DNA of 64,000 bases from positions 558,001 to 622,000 of the forward strand of contig NZ_PGEN01000001.1 of the NCBI RefSeq assembly GCF_002797435.1. Direction: 5' to 3'. The position numbers were made by a program, and so were the translations under genes. Below are positions 42,872 through 52,209 of the stretch, in pieces. This DNA comes from Sphingomonas koreensis (GTDB lineage Bacteria; Pseudomonadota; Alphaproteobacteria; Sphingomonadales; Sphingomonadaceae). The stretch's first letter is position 1. Each line of letters opens with the position of its first letter. The notes beneath the pieces were generated by a model. The model was not told where the DNA came from, searched no databases, and saw nothing but the letters and a program-made list of their open reading frames with translations.

Positions 42872-45259
42872 TCAGAACTTCAGCGCAGCGCTGAAGCGGA
42901 ACGAACGGCCGAGGATGGGTCGCGCCAGGATCGTGCCCGAGCCCTGCCCGCCGATGATGCGCGGGTTGCCCTCGGTCAGGCCGATCTCGTTGGTCAGGTT
43001 GTTGCCGGTCACCGCCAAGGTCAGATGTTCGCCGACATCGACCGAGACGCCTGCATCGAGCTGGTAGAAGCTGGGCAGAACCTGCAGGTTTTCAGGATCG
43101 GAGAAGCGGTCGCCGGTATATTGCAGCGTTGCGAAAAGCGACGGTTTCACGCCGCCCAGATCGACCTCGTAGGCCGGGGTCACGCGCCACGCCCATTTCG
43201 GCTGGCGCTGCACGCGGTTGCCGGTGTTGTCGATCGTGCCGCCACCCGAGAAGAAATCGACATAGGTCGCGTCGAGATAGGTCCCCGCGGCCGTGATGCT
43301 GAAGCCCTGGAACGGCCGGATCGCCCCTTCCAACTCGACGCCGGTCGCCTTCGCGCCGCCGACCGCGCTGAGCGGTACATTGTTGATAAGCGCCGTCGTC
43401 GCCAGCCCGTCGAACTTGTTGTGGAACAGCGTGGCATAGAAGCTGACCATCGGGGTCGAGATCTTGAGGCCGCCCTCATAGGTATCGACCTCGGCGATCA
43501 GCGTCAGGCCCTCACGCAGATTGTCGAACATCGGGAAGCTGTTGCCACGGCTGTAGCGGGCGAACACGCCGATCTGGCTGGTGATGTCGTAGTTGATGCC
43601 CGCCGTCCACGACCACGCCGAGTCGGCATAGCGAAGCTGACGCGAGCCACCGAGCACGTTGACGGCATTGTCGTACAGCGTGTTCGGATTGCCATCCAGA
43701 TCGACCGTCGCCGCTTGTGGCGTACGCAGCGTCGCATCGACGACGTGGCGCTGCCAGCGGATGCCGCCGTCGATCCGCAGCTCGGGCGTGATCTGGAACT
43801 CATCGACGGCGTAGAAGGAGTAATCGGTGCCCTTGTAGAAGGCATCGACCTGGAAACCGGGGCCGCTGGTGAAGCCGCCGAGCGTCGCCGTGCGCCCGCC
43901 GTTCAGCGTCATGTTGAGCAGCCGCGCATTGGGCTCGGCGGTCAGCAGCACCTGGTTGCCCAGCACCCATTTATCGCGCGAGCTATAGTCCGCGAAGTAG
44001 AAGCCGCCCGTCAGCTTGTTGCCGCCCGAAGTCCATTCGAAAGCGGTGTCCGACACGAAGGACGAGATCTTCTTGCGCACTTCCCACAGGCCGGCGCGCA
44101 TCACCTGCGCATTGGCCCCGCCGGCAACGGCCTGGCCGCCATTGACATAAGTCAGGCTCGACACGGTCGATCCCGCACCGCCCAACGTCGTCGCCATCGC
44201 CGAAGCCGCGACCGGCGCTCCGGCCGGGACCATGCCGACGGTATCGGCATTGCCGCCCAGATAGCTCAGGCGTTCGCGCAGGCGCAGCCCGTCGGCGACT
44301 TCATATTCGAAGGACAAGCCCGTGTTGATCACATCGGCGCCGCGGCCCTGCGCCAGATCCAGCGTGCGGCCGACGATATTGGTCGTCACGCGCGTCTCGC
44401 GACCGGGGAGCGTGCCGGTGCCCGCGTCGAAGCCGGGATAGGCGCTGATCTTGCCATTGTTCGAGACGATCGGGATCGGCAGCAGCCACTGGCCGCGATC
44501 GTTCAGATAGCGGGCATAAATTTCGACCGATCCGCGATTGTCGAACTCGTGACGGATGTTCGCGGTGATCTGGCCGCCCTTTTCGGCGCGGAACTGCGGG
44601 TCGCGGACGCCATTGCCCTGGGCGTAATAGCCACCGATCATGAAGCCGGTATTCTCGCCGAGCGGGCCGGAGACCCAGGCGTCGCCGCGAACCTCGCCAT
44701 AATCGGTGTAGCTGACCTTGCCGAACGCCTCGAACCGGCTGCCGCCGGTGCGCGGCACGACGTTGACGGTCAGGCCCGGCTGGCCGCTCGAGAAGAGCGA
44801 GCCGGTGCCGCCACGGACCGCCTCGATGCGCTTCACCGTCTCGTCGAGGCGGATGAGCTGCGAGTTCTCGAGGAAAGAGAGGGTCGCGGGCGGGTAGATC
44901 GGCACGCCGCCCATCTGGAAGGTCACGAATTGCGCGTCGCCGCCCGACGGGTAGCCGCGCACGAAGATGTTGGCGCCGTTCTGGCCGCCCGAGCTCTCGG
45001 CCATCACGCCCGGCACGGTGCGCAGGATGTCGGCGGTGCTAGTCGGGGCGGCGCGGTCGATGGCGTCTTCGCTCAGCGTCGTGACGGCGAAGGCCGCGTC
45101 CTGACGGCGCGTGCCGCCGCCCGCGGTACCGACGACGACAATCTCTTCCTCGGCGGCGGGTTCGGGTGCAGCCTGCGAATCGGCAGTCTGCGCATGCGCG
45201 GCGCCGGCGATCAGCGCCAGCGGCGCAGCGCCCAGCATGAGAATTGCACTTCGAAGCAT
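42872..45259 (-). CDS. TonB-dependent outer-membrane receptor of the trehalose locus
   Basis: The 795-aa receptor has a signal peptide (ILMLGAAPLALIAGAAHAQ), a TonB-box-like EEEIVVVGTAGG, a plug domain (STADILRTVPGVMAESSG) and a barrel ending ALKF. ATG 45259 follows GGGGAGGACAC; the upstream in-frame ATG at 45319 would spoil the signal peptide. It is divergent from the LacI gene, with a TGAAATGC-type operator in the gap. By context it probably imports trehalose or a trehalose-containing molecule; the cargo cannot be read from sequence. Confidence 0.91.
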   Translation of the reverse strand: MLRSAILMLGAAPLALIAGAAHAQTADSQAAPEPAAEEEIVVVGTAGGGTRRQDAAFAVTTLSEDAIDRAAPTSTADILRTVPGVMAESSGGQNGANIFVRGYPSGGDAQFVTFQMGGVPIYPPATLSFLENSQLIRLDETVKRIEAVRGGTGSLFSSGQPGLTVNVVPRTGGSRFEAFGKVSYTDYGEVRGDAWVSGPLGENTGFMIGGYYAQGNGVRDPQFRAEKGGQITANIRHEFDNRGSVEIYARYLNDRGQWLLPIPIVSNNGKISAYPGFDAGTGTLPGRETRVTTNIVGRTLDLAQGRGADVINTGLSFEYEVADGLRLRERLSYLGGNADTVGMVPAGAPVAASAMATTLGGAGSTVSSLTYVNGGQAVAGGANAQVMRAGLWEVRKKISSFVSDTAFEWTSGGNKLTGGFYFADYSSRDKWVLGNQVLLTAEPNARLLNMTLNGGRTATLGGFTSGPGFQVDAFYKGTDYSFYAVDEFQITPELRIDGGIRWQRHVVDATLRTPQAATVDLDGNPNTLYDNAVNVLGGSRQLRYADSAWSWTAGINYDITSQIGVFARYSRGNSFPMFDNLREGLTLIAEVDTYEGGLKISTPMVSFYATLFHNKFDGLATTALINNVPLSAVGGAKATGVELEGAIRPFQGFSITAAGTYLDATYVDFFSGGGTIDNTGNRVQRQPKWAWRVTPAYEVDLGGVKPSLFATLQYTGDRFSDPENLQVLPSFYQLDAGVSVDVGEHLTLAVTGNNLTNEIGLTEGNPRIIGGQGSGTILARPILGRSFRFSAALKF

Positions 45260-45322
45260 GTGTCCTCCCCTTCGAATATGACCGGGCACATTTGCCCTTC
45301 GAGGATCGATGCTATGCAATTA

Positions 45323-45336
45323 TGAAATGCTTTTCA
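45323..45336. promoter_or_regulatory. LacI operator 1 (TGAAATGCTTTTCA) upstream of the receptor gene
   Basis: A 14-bp dyad, TGAAA-TGCT-TTTCA, lies in the divergent gap between the TonB receptor (45259) and the LacI gene (45403). Its near-copy on the far side of the LacI gene (46472-46485) is the strongest evidence that both are binding sites for this LacI protein. Confidence 0.8.
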
Positions 45337-45402
45337 AGATAGTTTGCAAAGCCACTGCGCGGCGCTTGATGCGCACCCGCTGCCCGCCTACGGTCGGCGC
45401 AG

Positions 45403-46434
45403 ATGAGCGAGGAGCCCCCAGAATCAGCGAAGCCACGCGGCGGTCGGCCGACGATGCGCGACATTGCGCGCCTCGCGAACGTGTCGATGCCCACGGTATC
45501 GCGCGTACTCAACGACAGCCCGCTGGTGACGGGCGAGACGCGGGCCCGCGTGCTCGAAGTGGCGCAAGCGAACGGTTATGCCGTAAACCGCAACGCCAAG
45601 AAGCTGCGCCAGGCACGCACAGGCACGATCGCGGTGATGCTCGACTTCGCTTCGCACCGTCACGGTGCGATCGGCGATCCCTTCATCTTCGAGTTGCTGG
45701 CCGGCGTGTCGGAGGCATTATCGATCCGCAACCAGGAGTTGCTGCTCTCCCCGCCCGGCCTCGACGACGCGCGCGCGTTCGAGGATTTCCACCGCGCCCG
45801 CGCCGCCGACGGCTTCATCATCCTGGGCCAGGGGACGCGTGACGCGATGCTGCGCGGCCTTGCGCGGCGGGGCGTGCCGATGGCGGTCTGGGGCGCGGTG
45901 TCCAAGGATGCCGGCTATTGCGCGGTGGGCAGCGACAATCTGCTCGGCGGGCGGCTGGCGGGTGAGTATTTTCACACGCGCGGACGTACCAAATGGCTGT
46001 TCGTCGGCGACATCCGGCACGAGGAGCTACGGCTACGCTATGAGGGGCTGTGCCAGGAAGCGGCGCGGCACCCTGGCGTTACGGTCGACTATCTCCCCAT
46101 CGTATCGATGGCCTTCACCGCCACGGCGGAAACGGTCGCCTCCTATCTCACCGGCGGTGCCCGGCCGGATGCGGTCTTCGCCTTTTCCGACACAGCCGCG
46201 ATGGCGGCGATCGGAGCGTTCCGCGATCGCGGGCTCACCGCCCCGCAGGATTACTCGCTTGTCGGCTACAACAACATTCCGCCTGCCGGGCATTTCAACC
46301 CCAGCATCACCACGATCGACCAGAAGACTGATGTCGCAGGCGCGTTACTGGTCGAAAAGCTGATGCAGCAGATCGACGGCGCCCGCGCCCGCTCGACCCT
46401 GCTGCCCACCCAGATGGTGATCCGAGAGACCTGA
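45403..46434 (+). CDS. LacI-family regulator of the trehalose locus
   Basis: The 343-aa repressor has a 17-residue leader, an HTH (MRDIARLANVSMPTVSRVL), a hinge helix (AKKLRQA) and a sensor domain (GYCAVGSDNLLGGRLAGEYF, VFAFSDTAAMAAIGAF, LVGYNNIPPAGHFN). Operators of the same sequence flank it on both sides, so it should control the divergent receptor, probably itself, and the downstream permease/trehalase operon. The inducer is probably a trehalose-pathway sugar (inferred from the trehalase gene). Confidence 0.93.
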   Translation: MSEEPPESAKPRGGRPTMRDIARLANVSMPTVSRVLNDSPLVTGETRARVLEVAQANGYAVNRNAKKLRQARTGTIAVMLDFASHRHGAIGDPFIFELLAGVSEALSIRNQELLLSPPGLDDARAFEDFHRARAADGFIILGQGTRDAMLRGLARRGVPMAVWGAVSKDAGYCAVGSDNLLGGRLAGEYFHTRGRTKWLFVGDIRHEELRLRYEGLCQEAARHPGVTVDYLPIVSMAFTATAETVASYLTGGARPDAVFAFSDTAAMAAIGAFRDRGLTAPQDYSLVGYNNIPPAGHFNPSITTIDQKTDVAGALLVEKLMQQIDGARARSTLLPTQMVIRET

Positions 46435-46471
46435 GCGTCCGCCAAGAATCCGCTCGACTCAGCATCGGCCT

Positions 46472-46485
46472 TGAAATGCATTTCA
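46472..46485. promoter_or_regulatory. LacI operator 2 (TGAAATGCATTTCA) upstream of the permease/trehalase operon
   Basis: This perfect 14-bp palindrome lies 37 nt after the LacI stop and 64 nt before the permease start. It differs from operator 1 at a single central base. A TTTATA -10-like element (46490-46495) follows closely, so repressor binding would cover the core promoter. Confidence 0.82.
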
Positions 46486-46549
46486 TAACTTTATAGGCCT
46501 GTGCGTAGAAACGACGGGTCGACTGGCCCGCGCCACGGGGAGGTGCGTG

Positions 46550-47818
46550 ATGACCGAAGGCTTGGGAAGCCATTCTCCTGGAGATGGACCGATGAGCCGC
46601 ATCCGCGTCATCATCGCGCTCGCGCTCACTTACGCCGTGCTCGGCATCCTGATGAACAGCGTCGGCGTGGTGATCCTCCAGTCGATCCGTCATTTCGACG
46701 CAACCAAGCCGATGGGTTCGACGCTGGAGGCGTGCAAGGACCTGTCGGTGGTCGCAGCCTCCTTCCTGCTCGCGACGCGCGTTCCGGCTTTTGGATACCG
46801 CCGTGCTTTGATCGGGGTGATGACGCTGATCGGCATCGCCTGCCTGCTTGCCTCCTTCGCCAGCGGCTTTGTCGCGATGCAGGCGCTGTTTGTGGCGACG
46901 GGCCTCAGCTTCGGCATCGCCAAGGTCGCGACCTATTCCTCGATCGGGCTGCTCGCGCGCGATCCCGCCGATCACGCCAGCATCACCGGGCTGATCGAGG
47001 GCGTGTTCATGGTCGGACTGCTCGTCGGCGTCTGGCTGTTCGGTTGGTTCGTCGGCGCCGACACCACCGGTAGCGACTGGCTTCACGTCTATTGGGTGCT
47101 TGGCGGGGCCTGCCTCGCGCTGGCGCTGCTATGGTTCGCTACGCCGCTCGACGAGCGCGGAGCGGTCGCGACCGACGGAGCCGAGACCGCTCACTGGAGT
47201 GAGATGCTTCGCCTCGCCGCCTTACCCGCCAGCATCACGGTGCTCGCCGGCCTGTTCCTCTATGTGCTGGTCGAGCAGAGCGTAGGCACCTGGCTCCCCA
47301 CGTTCAACAATGAAGTGCTGCACCTGCCCGCGGCGATGAGCGTTCAGATGACCAGCATCTTCGTCGGCGCGCTCGCAGTCGGCCGCCTCGCTTCAGGCGT
47401 GGTGCTACGCCGCGTGGCTTGGCTCCCCGCCCTGCTCGGCTGCCTGGGCTGCATCGCGGTGCTGATCGTCGTGTCGCTCCCCTTGGCGAGCGGGGTCACC
47501 CCGCGTCCCGACACCGGCTGGTTCGACGCGCCGGCCGCAGCCTATCTCTTTCCGCTCCTCGGTGTCTTCCTGGCGCCGATCTATCCGACGCTCTGCTCGG
47601 TCGCCCTGAGCGCCCTCCCCCGCCACCGCCATGCGGCGATGATGGGGCTGATCGTCATCTTCTCGGCACTTGGGGGTACCTTGGGCTCGTTCATTACCGG
47701 CTTGCTGTTCCAGCGTCTTCCCGGAGCGCTGGCCTTCTATTTCACGCTCATCCCGATCGCGATGATCGCCGTTGCTTTGCCCGTGATCCGCAAGCGCCAG
47801 GCAGTCGCAGCGACATGA
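46550..47818 (+). CDS. MFS sugar transporter (probable trehalose permease)
   Basis: The 422-aa inner-membrane carrier has about 12 TM segments (IRVIIALALTYAVLGILMNS at the first helix, FGYRRALIGVM as the loop 2-3 motif). ATG 46550 is set by GGGGAGG 6-7 nt upstream; an in-frame GTG lies just before it and an ATG at 46592 is possible. Its stop overlaps the trehalase start by ATGA, so transport and hydrolysis are coupled. Trehalose as cargo is inferred from that coupling. Confidence 0.87.
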   Translation: MTEGLGSHSPGDGPMSRIRVIIALALTYAVLGILMNSVGVVILQSIRHFDATKPMGSTLEACKDLSVVAASFLLATRVPAFGYRRALIGVMTLIGIACLLASFASGFVAMQALFVATGLSFGIAKVATYSSIGLLARDPADHASITGLIEGVFMVGLLVGVWLFGWFVGADTTGSDWLHVYWVLGGACLALALLWFATPLDERGAVATDGAETAHWSEMLRLAALPASITVLAGLFLYVLVEQSVGTWLPTFNNEVLHLPAAMSVQMTSIFVGALAVGRLASGVVLRRVAWLPALLGCLGCIAVLIVVSLPLASGVTPRPDTGWFDAPAAAYLFPLLGVFLAPIYPTLCSVALSALPRHRHAAMMGLIVIFSALGGTLGSFITGLLFQRLPGALAFYFTLIPIAMIAVALPVIRKRQAVAAT

Positions 47819-49302
47819 GCGTGCCTCAGCCCTCCGACCTGTTTGGCGACTTGTTCACGACCGTGCAGGAATGCGCCCTGTTCCCCGATTCCAAGACCTT
47901 CGCCGATGCCGTCCCGCGCCGCGGTCCAGAGGCGATCATGCAGGACTGGAAAGCGCAGCCTCCCTCCGGCGACGCGGGTCTACGGGCGTTCGTCGACGCG
48001 AACTTCGTCTTGCCGACCGAGGCCGATTGCGACGCGCCCGATGGCCGGCCGTTGCGCGAGCATATCACCCAGCTGTGGCCAGTGCTGACGCGCGAGCCCG
48101 AAACGCCGGCGCCCGGTTCCTCGCTCCTCGCGCTGCCGCGCCGCCATGTCGTACCGGGCGGGCGTTTCCGCGAACTTTACTATTGGGACAGCTATTTCAC
48201 GATGCTGGGGCTGGTCCGTTCCGACCGGCAGGACCTGGTCGAGGATATGATCGCCGTGTTCGGCAGCCTGCTCGACGGCTACGGCCATATCCCAAACGGC
48301 ACGCGCAGCTATTATCTCAGCCGCTCGCACCCGCCGGTCTTCTACCTGATGGCGGCGCTGTCACAGGACCGGTCCGCGAATGCGCGTGCGCAGCGGCTCA
48401 GTTGGATGCGCGCCGAGCATGAATTCTGGATGGCGGGCGAGAAGGACCTCGCGCCCGGCGGCGAGCATCGCCGCGTGGTCCGGCTCGCGGACGGCGCGTT
48501 GCTCAACCGCTATTGGGACGATCGCGCCGCGCCGCGCGACGAGAGCTGGCGTGAGGATATCGAACTGGCGCAGCGCGCTCCGGATCGCGACGCACCCGAA
48601 TTGTGGCGCGACATCCGAGCCGCCGCGGAGAGCGGGTGGGACTTCAGTTCCCGCTGGTTGGGCGACGGACAGTCGCTCGAGACGATCCGCACCACCCGCC
48701 TGCTTCCGATCGATCTCAACGCGCTGCTCTTCGGGTTGGAACAGGCAATCGCGGAAGAAGCGAAGGCGCTCGGCGACGACACGGCCGCTACGGAATTTGC
48801 CCGGCGCGCGGATGCCCGGCGCGAAGCGATCGATCTTCATCTGTGGCATCCGGACGCCGCATTCTATGCGGACTATGATCTCGATCTGGGACGTGCATCC
48901 GGCCGGCTGACGGCTGCGCTGGGCTTCGCCTTGTTCACCGGGGTTGCTTCGGCGCAGCGCGCGCCGGATGCGGCCAATGCGATCGCAGGCCTGCTGCGCG
49001 CGGGCGGGTTGCTCACAACGGAATGCGTTACCGGGCAGCAATGGGACGCCCCCAATGGCTGGGCACCGCTGCACTGGGTCGTGATCGAAGGGCTGCGTGC
49101 CTATGGCCAGAACGCGCTGGCCGACACCATCGCGCAGCGCTGGCTGGCGATGGTCGCGAGCCACTACGACGCCACCGGTCAACTGCTTGAGAAATACGAC
49201 ATCGAGCAATGCCGGGCCGGTGGCGGCGGCGAATACGGGACAGAGATCGGCTTTGGCTGGACCAATGGCGTGACATTGGCGCTTATGCAGGATCTTGGCT
49301 GA
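47815..49302 (+). CDS. treF: Cytoplasmic trehalase (GH37)
   Basis: The 495-aa (alpha/alpha)6-barrel enzyme hydrolyses trehalose to two glucoses. It has trehalase signature 1 (PGGRFRELYYWDSY, ~114-127), signature 2 (QWDAPNGWAPLHW, ~408-420) and the Gly-rich EYGTEIGFGWTNG segment near the C-terminus. There is no signal peptide, so it should act in the cytoplasm after import, as E. coli TreF does. Length matches the family. It is the last gene of the LacI-controlled operon. Confidence 0.95.
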   Translation: MSVPQPSDLFGDLFTTVQECALFPDSKTFADAVPRRGPEAIMQDWKAQPPSGDAGLRAFVDANFVLPTEADCDAPDGRPLREHITQLWPVLTREPETPAPGSSLLALPRRHVVPGGRFRELYYWDSYFTMLGLVRSDRQDLVEDMIAVFGSLLDGYGHIPNGTRSYYLSRSHPPVFYLMAALSQDRSANARAQRLSWMRAEHEFWMAGEKDLAPGGEHRRVVRLADGALLNRYWDDRAAPRDESWREDIELAQRAPDRDAPELWRDIRAAAESGWDFSSRWLGDGQSLETIRTTRLLPIDLNALLFGLEQAIAEEAKALGDDTAATEFARRADARREAIDLHLWHPDAAFYADYDLDLGRASGRLTAALGFALFTGVASAQRAPDAANAIAGLLRAGGLLTTECVTGQQWDAPNGWAPLHWVVIEGLRAYGQNALADTIAQRWLAMVASHYDATGQLLEKYDIEQCRAGGGGEYGTEIGFGWTNGVTLALMQDLG

Positions 49303-49308
49303 CGGCTG

Positions 49309-49327
49309 AGCCGGAGCGGCGGCTTTT
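49309..49327 (+). terminator. Weak candidate terminator after trehalase
   Basis: AGCCG-gagcgg-CGGCT forms a 5-bp stem followed by TTT, 7 nt after the trehalase stop. The stem is short and the region very GC-rich, so this is only a candidate. Confidence 0.35.
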
Positions 49328-49375
49328 CGTCGTGCTGCGGCGCCGGATCGCTGCAGCCGGCGCCCAGCCTCACAT

Positions 49376-50521
49376 TCATGGAGCAGCGGAGGAGGACGGC
49401 GTAACCGACAGGGCGCTGAAGCCCCCCGCGCGATATCGCATCAGCGCAAGCTCCGCGCTCTGCGCGCCTTTCGCGCCCAAGTTCTTCGCGACATAGAACA
49501 GCCCGCCGCCAACCGGCTGGAAACCGACATCGGCCTTCTGGTTCCAACCGCGAATTCCGGTGACAGGATCTCTGAGACCCGCATCGGCAAGTGTAAGCAA
49601 CGCGCCCTGTTCCCAGCCGTTGCCATCCGGGGCAGGCACGCCCGACAGGTCACCGCGGCGAGGCCGGGTATCGGCATCGACAGCGAACAGCAGATAGTTG
49701 GGGAACGCCGGCTTCTTACCGCGATAGACACCCATGAACCAGCGTCGCGAGGCCGCATCATAGGCCAGATTCTGCACGCCATAGGTCGTGTTGCCGGTGC
49801 GCACGAAGTATTTTCCGTGGACGGTGGCCGGACCGCTGCGATGCGGCGCCTGCTCGACCAAAGGTTTTGCAAAGCGCGACCAGTCCCCGATGTCATACTG
49901 CAACAGCACTTGATGGTCGTTGTCGGCCCGCGCGGCGTTGCCGTAGATGCCGTAGGCGACAGTGAGCAACATCGGCCCTGTACTCCGCCCGAACGCCGGA
50001 CCGAACGAAACGCCGTCGATCCCCGAACAGCCGTAGCGATGGTCGGGCGACGCGGCAGCGTTGTCGCGGAACTGGCCGTCGTCGCCGTCGAACCGCCCGT
50101 CCCCGTTGACGTCGGCGGTATAGTCCTTCGCGACTTCGGGGAGATAGACCGTGCGCAGAATGTCGCCTTTGCCGGCTTCGATCCCGACACGATCGATCCG
50201 CGCGACATCGATCACCGCGATGTAGAAAGCCTGGTCCTTCTTGTATTCGAGCGAGCCGTAAACGCGACCATCGGCAGGGTTGAAATCGAGGTCGCCCAGA
50301 TGTCCGGTCCACCCCACCAGCGTCCCGATCAATTTGCCGTCGATATCATATTTGGCGAGCAGGTTCGTGAACGAATAGTAGATGTAGCCGCCGTGCCGGT
50401 CGATCGCGATCCCTTGCACGTGCCCCGACGCCCAGGGCCCGCTGCGGTGCGTGCGGGGCAGTGGATGATCTGCAGCCGCGGGTGCAACCGCGGCAAGGAA
50501 CAGCAAGACCGCCTTGATCAT
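49376..50521 (-). CDS. Exported beta-propeller-like protein with an EF-hand-type calcium loop
   Basis: The 381-aa protein has a signal peptide ending APAAA, then WD/NHL-like blade text (IDRHGGYIYYSFTNLLAKYD, DLDFNPADGRVYGSLEY, YGVQNLAYDAASRRWFMGVY). A clear EF-hand-type loop lies at ~150 (DVNGDGRFDGDDGQF, with Asp/Asn at the ligand positions). I do not recognise a specific enzyme family; phytase-like or lactonase-like propellers are possible. ATG 50521 overlaps the PhoD stop (ATGA), so it is co-produced with the phosphatase and probably acts on the same phosphate ester. Confidence 0.75.
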   Translation of the reverse strand: MIKAVLLFLAAVAPAAADHPLPRTHRSGPWASGHVQGIAIDRHGGYIYYSFTNLLAKYDIDGKLIGTLVGWTGHLGDLDFNPADGRVYGSLEYKKDQAFYIAVIDVARIDRVGIEAGKGDILRTVYLPEVAKDYTADVNGDGRFDGDDGQFRDNAAASPDHRYGCSGIDGVSFGPAFGRSTGPMLLTVAYGIYGNAARADNDHQVLLQYDIGDWSRFAKPLVEQAPHRSGPATVHGKYFVRTGNTTYGVQNLAYDAASRRWFMGVYRGKKPAFPNYLLFAVDADTRPRRGDLSGVPAPDGNGWEQGALLTLADAGLRDPVTGIRGWNQKADVGFQPVGGGLFYVAKNLGAKGAQSAELALMRYRAGGFSALSVTPSSSAAP

Positions 50522-52143
50522 GCCAATGCCCTCCGGCCACGCTCGACATGCATGCGGTGCGTTCCTGACAGCTGGGTGGAGCGTTCGGCGATCGTCCGCA
50601 GGAACTGCCACTCCCCGGTCACGCGCTGCGGCGTCACCTCGACCATCAGATAGCCGCGGCGGCTGGTATCCGCCCATCTGAGTTCCGGATTGGCGGCGAC
50701 AAAGCCCTGCGCCACGACGCGGGGATCGGCACCCATGCCGCCCTCCATTCCGCCGGAGGTGACCGCCTGCCCCGCCAGATCGACCCCGGCCGGCTTGCCG
50801 TCCTCGACCAGCGAATAGGCCCAGGCGTTGTGGCTGTCGCCCGACAGCATCACCAGATCCGCATCGGCGCGCTGCGCCGCTCGCAACAGTCGCGAACGCG
50901 CCGCGGGATAACCGTCCCACCGGTCCATCCACATCGGCACGCCGTGCTTCGCGGCGCGGATATGGTTGCGGAACTTGGCAACGGTGCCCGCGCTTGCATC
51001 CGGCTTGAGCCAGTCAATCGCCGCCTCAGGCATCACTGTCCGTCCGATAATCGTGGCCATGCCCACCAGCTGCCATGCGCTGGTTCGCGCATTGGCCTTG
51101 AACGCATGCGCCAGCCAGCTTTCCTGCGCGGATCCCAACATTGTTGCCGAAGAATCCTGCCACACCCCGTCGCGGAACGCACTCAGCGCCGCATCGGGGT
51201 TCGCCGCCTTGAACGCAGCGTCGAGATCGGCCGGCCGGGTCCGCGCGAGCAGACGGGATTCCGTTCGGTAGAGCGTCGCCAGCGTACCGATCGGATAGGC
51301 CTTCCACGGCTCGTCGCTGATCGGCAGCCACTCGCGATAGGCCTGCATCGCCGCGGCACGGCGCGAGTTCCATTCGCCCTCCCTGGCGGGCTGGTGGTTC
51401 TGCGCGCCATATTCATAGCTGTCATTGGTCGATTCATGATCGTCCCACAGTGCGACCATCGGCGCCATCCGGTGCAGCCGCTGCAGATCGGGATCGGTGC
51501 GGTAGCAGGCGAAGCGCAACCGGTAGTCGGCCAGCGCGACCATCTCATGATCGGGCTGGAGCACCCGGCCGGGGAGCGCCTTCCCGGCATAGGCGGCGTT
51601 GCCATACTCATAGACATAGTCGCCGACGTGCAGCCACAGGTCGAGATCGTCGCGTGCCGCGGCGTGGCCATAGGCGTTGAACCAGCCATTGGGCAGGTTC
51701 GAGCAGGAGAAGACGCCGAGCCCGAAACGCGATGCGTTGCCCTCAGGCAGCGTCTTGGTCCGCCCGACGGGCGACCTGCTGCCGTCAGGCCCGATAAAGC
51801 GGTACCAATAGACGGTGCCGGGTTTCAGGCCATCGACCGTGACCTTCGCGGTCCAGTCGCGATACGCGCCGGTACGGACGCTTCCGCCTGACACTTTCCG
51901 CGTGAACGCCTGGTCCAGCGCAACTTCGGCATCGAGCCGCACGATGCTTTCGCCATTCGCGGGAACGTAGCGCGTCCACAGCAGCATCGAATCCGGTCCG
52001 GGCTCGCCGCTCGCGACATTGTGGGTGAAGCCGCGCGCGCCGGCCAACTCCGCGGCGAGTGCCCGTCCCGCGGGCAGCAGCAACGCGCCAAGGCCAAGAC
52101 CGCCGCCGAGGATGAGGCGGCGGCGATCGATGTTCAGCACCAT
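50518..52143 (-). CDS. phoD: PhoD-like alkaline phosphatase/phosphodiesterase
   Basis: The 541-aa exported metallo-phosphatase has a Tat-type leader (DRRRLILGGGLGLGALLLP). The PhoD N-terminal beta domain (FTHNVASGEPGPDSMLLWTR) is followed by the metallophosphatase core. Metal residues appear in GVFSCSN (Cys ligand of Fe), HVGDYVYEYG, WDDHESTND and LSGDSHNAWAYSL. ATG 52143 is chosen because GGAG lies 6 nt upstream; GTG 52164 is a weaker start. It releases phosphate from organic phosphate diesters/monoesters in the periplasm. It lies downstream of the FecIR-type receptor, separated from it by a terminator hairpin. Confidence 0.91.
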   Translation of the reverse strand: MVLNIDRRRLILGGGLGLGALLLPAGRALAAELAGARGFTHNVASGEPGPDSMLLWTRYVPANGESIVRLDAEVALDQAFTRKVSGGSVRTGAYRDWTAKVTVDGLKPGTVYWYRFIGPDGSRSPVGRTKTLPEGNASRFGLGVFSCSNLPNGWFNAYGHAAARDDLDLWLHVGDYVYEYGNAAYAGKALPGRVLQPDHEMVALADYRLRFACYRTDPDLQRLHRMAPMVALWDDHESTNDSYEYGAQNHQPAREGEWNSRRAAAMQAYREWLPISDEPWKAYPIGTLATLYRTESRLLARTRPADLDAAFKAANPDAALSAFRDGVWQDSSATMLGSAQESWLAHAFKANARTSAWQLVGMATIIGRTVMPEAAIDWLKPDASAGTVAKFRNHIRAAKHGVPMWMDRWDGYPAARSRLLRAAQRADADLVMLSGDSHNAWAYSLVEDGKPAGVDLAGQAVTSGGMEGGMGADPRVVAQGFVAANPELRWADTSRRGYLMVEVTPQRVTGEWQFLRTIAERSTQLSGTHRMHVERGRRALA

Positions 52144-52175
52144 GATTTGCTCCGCAATCAACACAGGAAAGAAAG

Positions 52176-52198
52176 GCGGCTGCGCCAGGCGCAGCCGC
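52176..52198 (-). terminator. Intrinsic terminator between the receptor and PhoD genes
   Basis: GCGGCTGCGC-CAG-GCGCAGCCGC is a perfect 10-bp stem with a 3-nt loop. On the minus strand it starts 11 nt after the receptor stop (52210) and is followed by CTTTCTTTCC. It may terminate or attenuate transcription into phoD. Confidence 0.75.
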
Positions 52199-52209
52199 AG
52201 GAGGGGACT

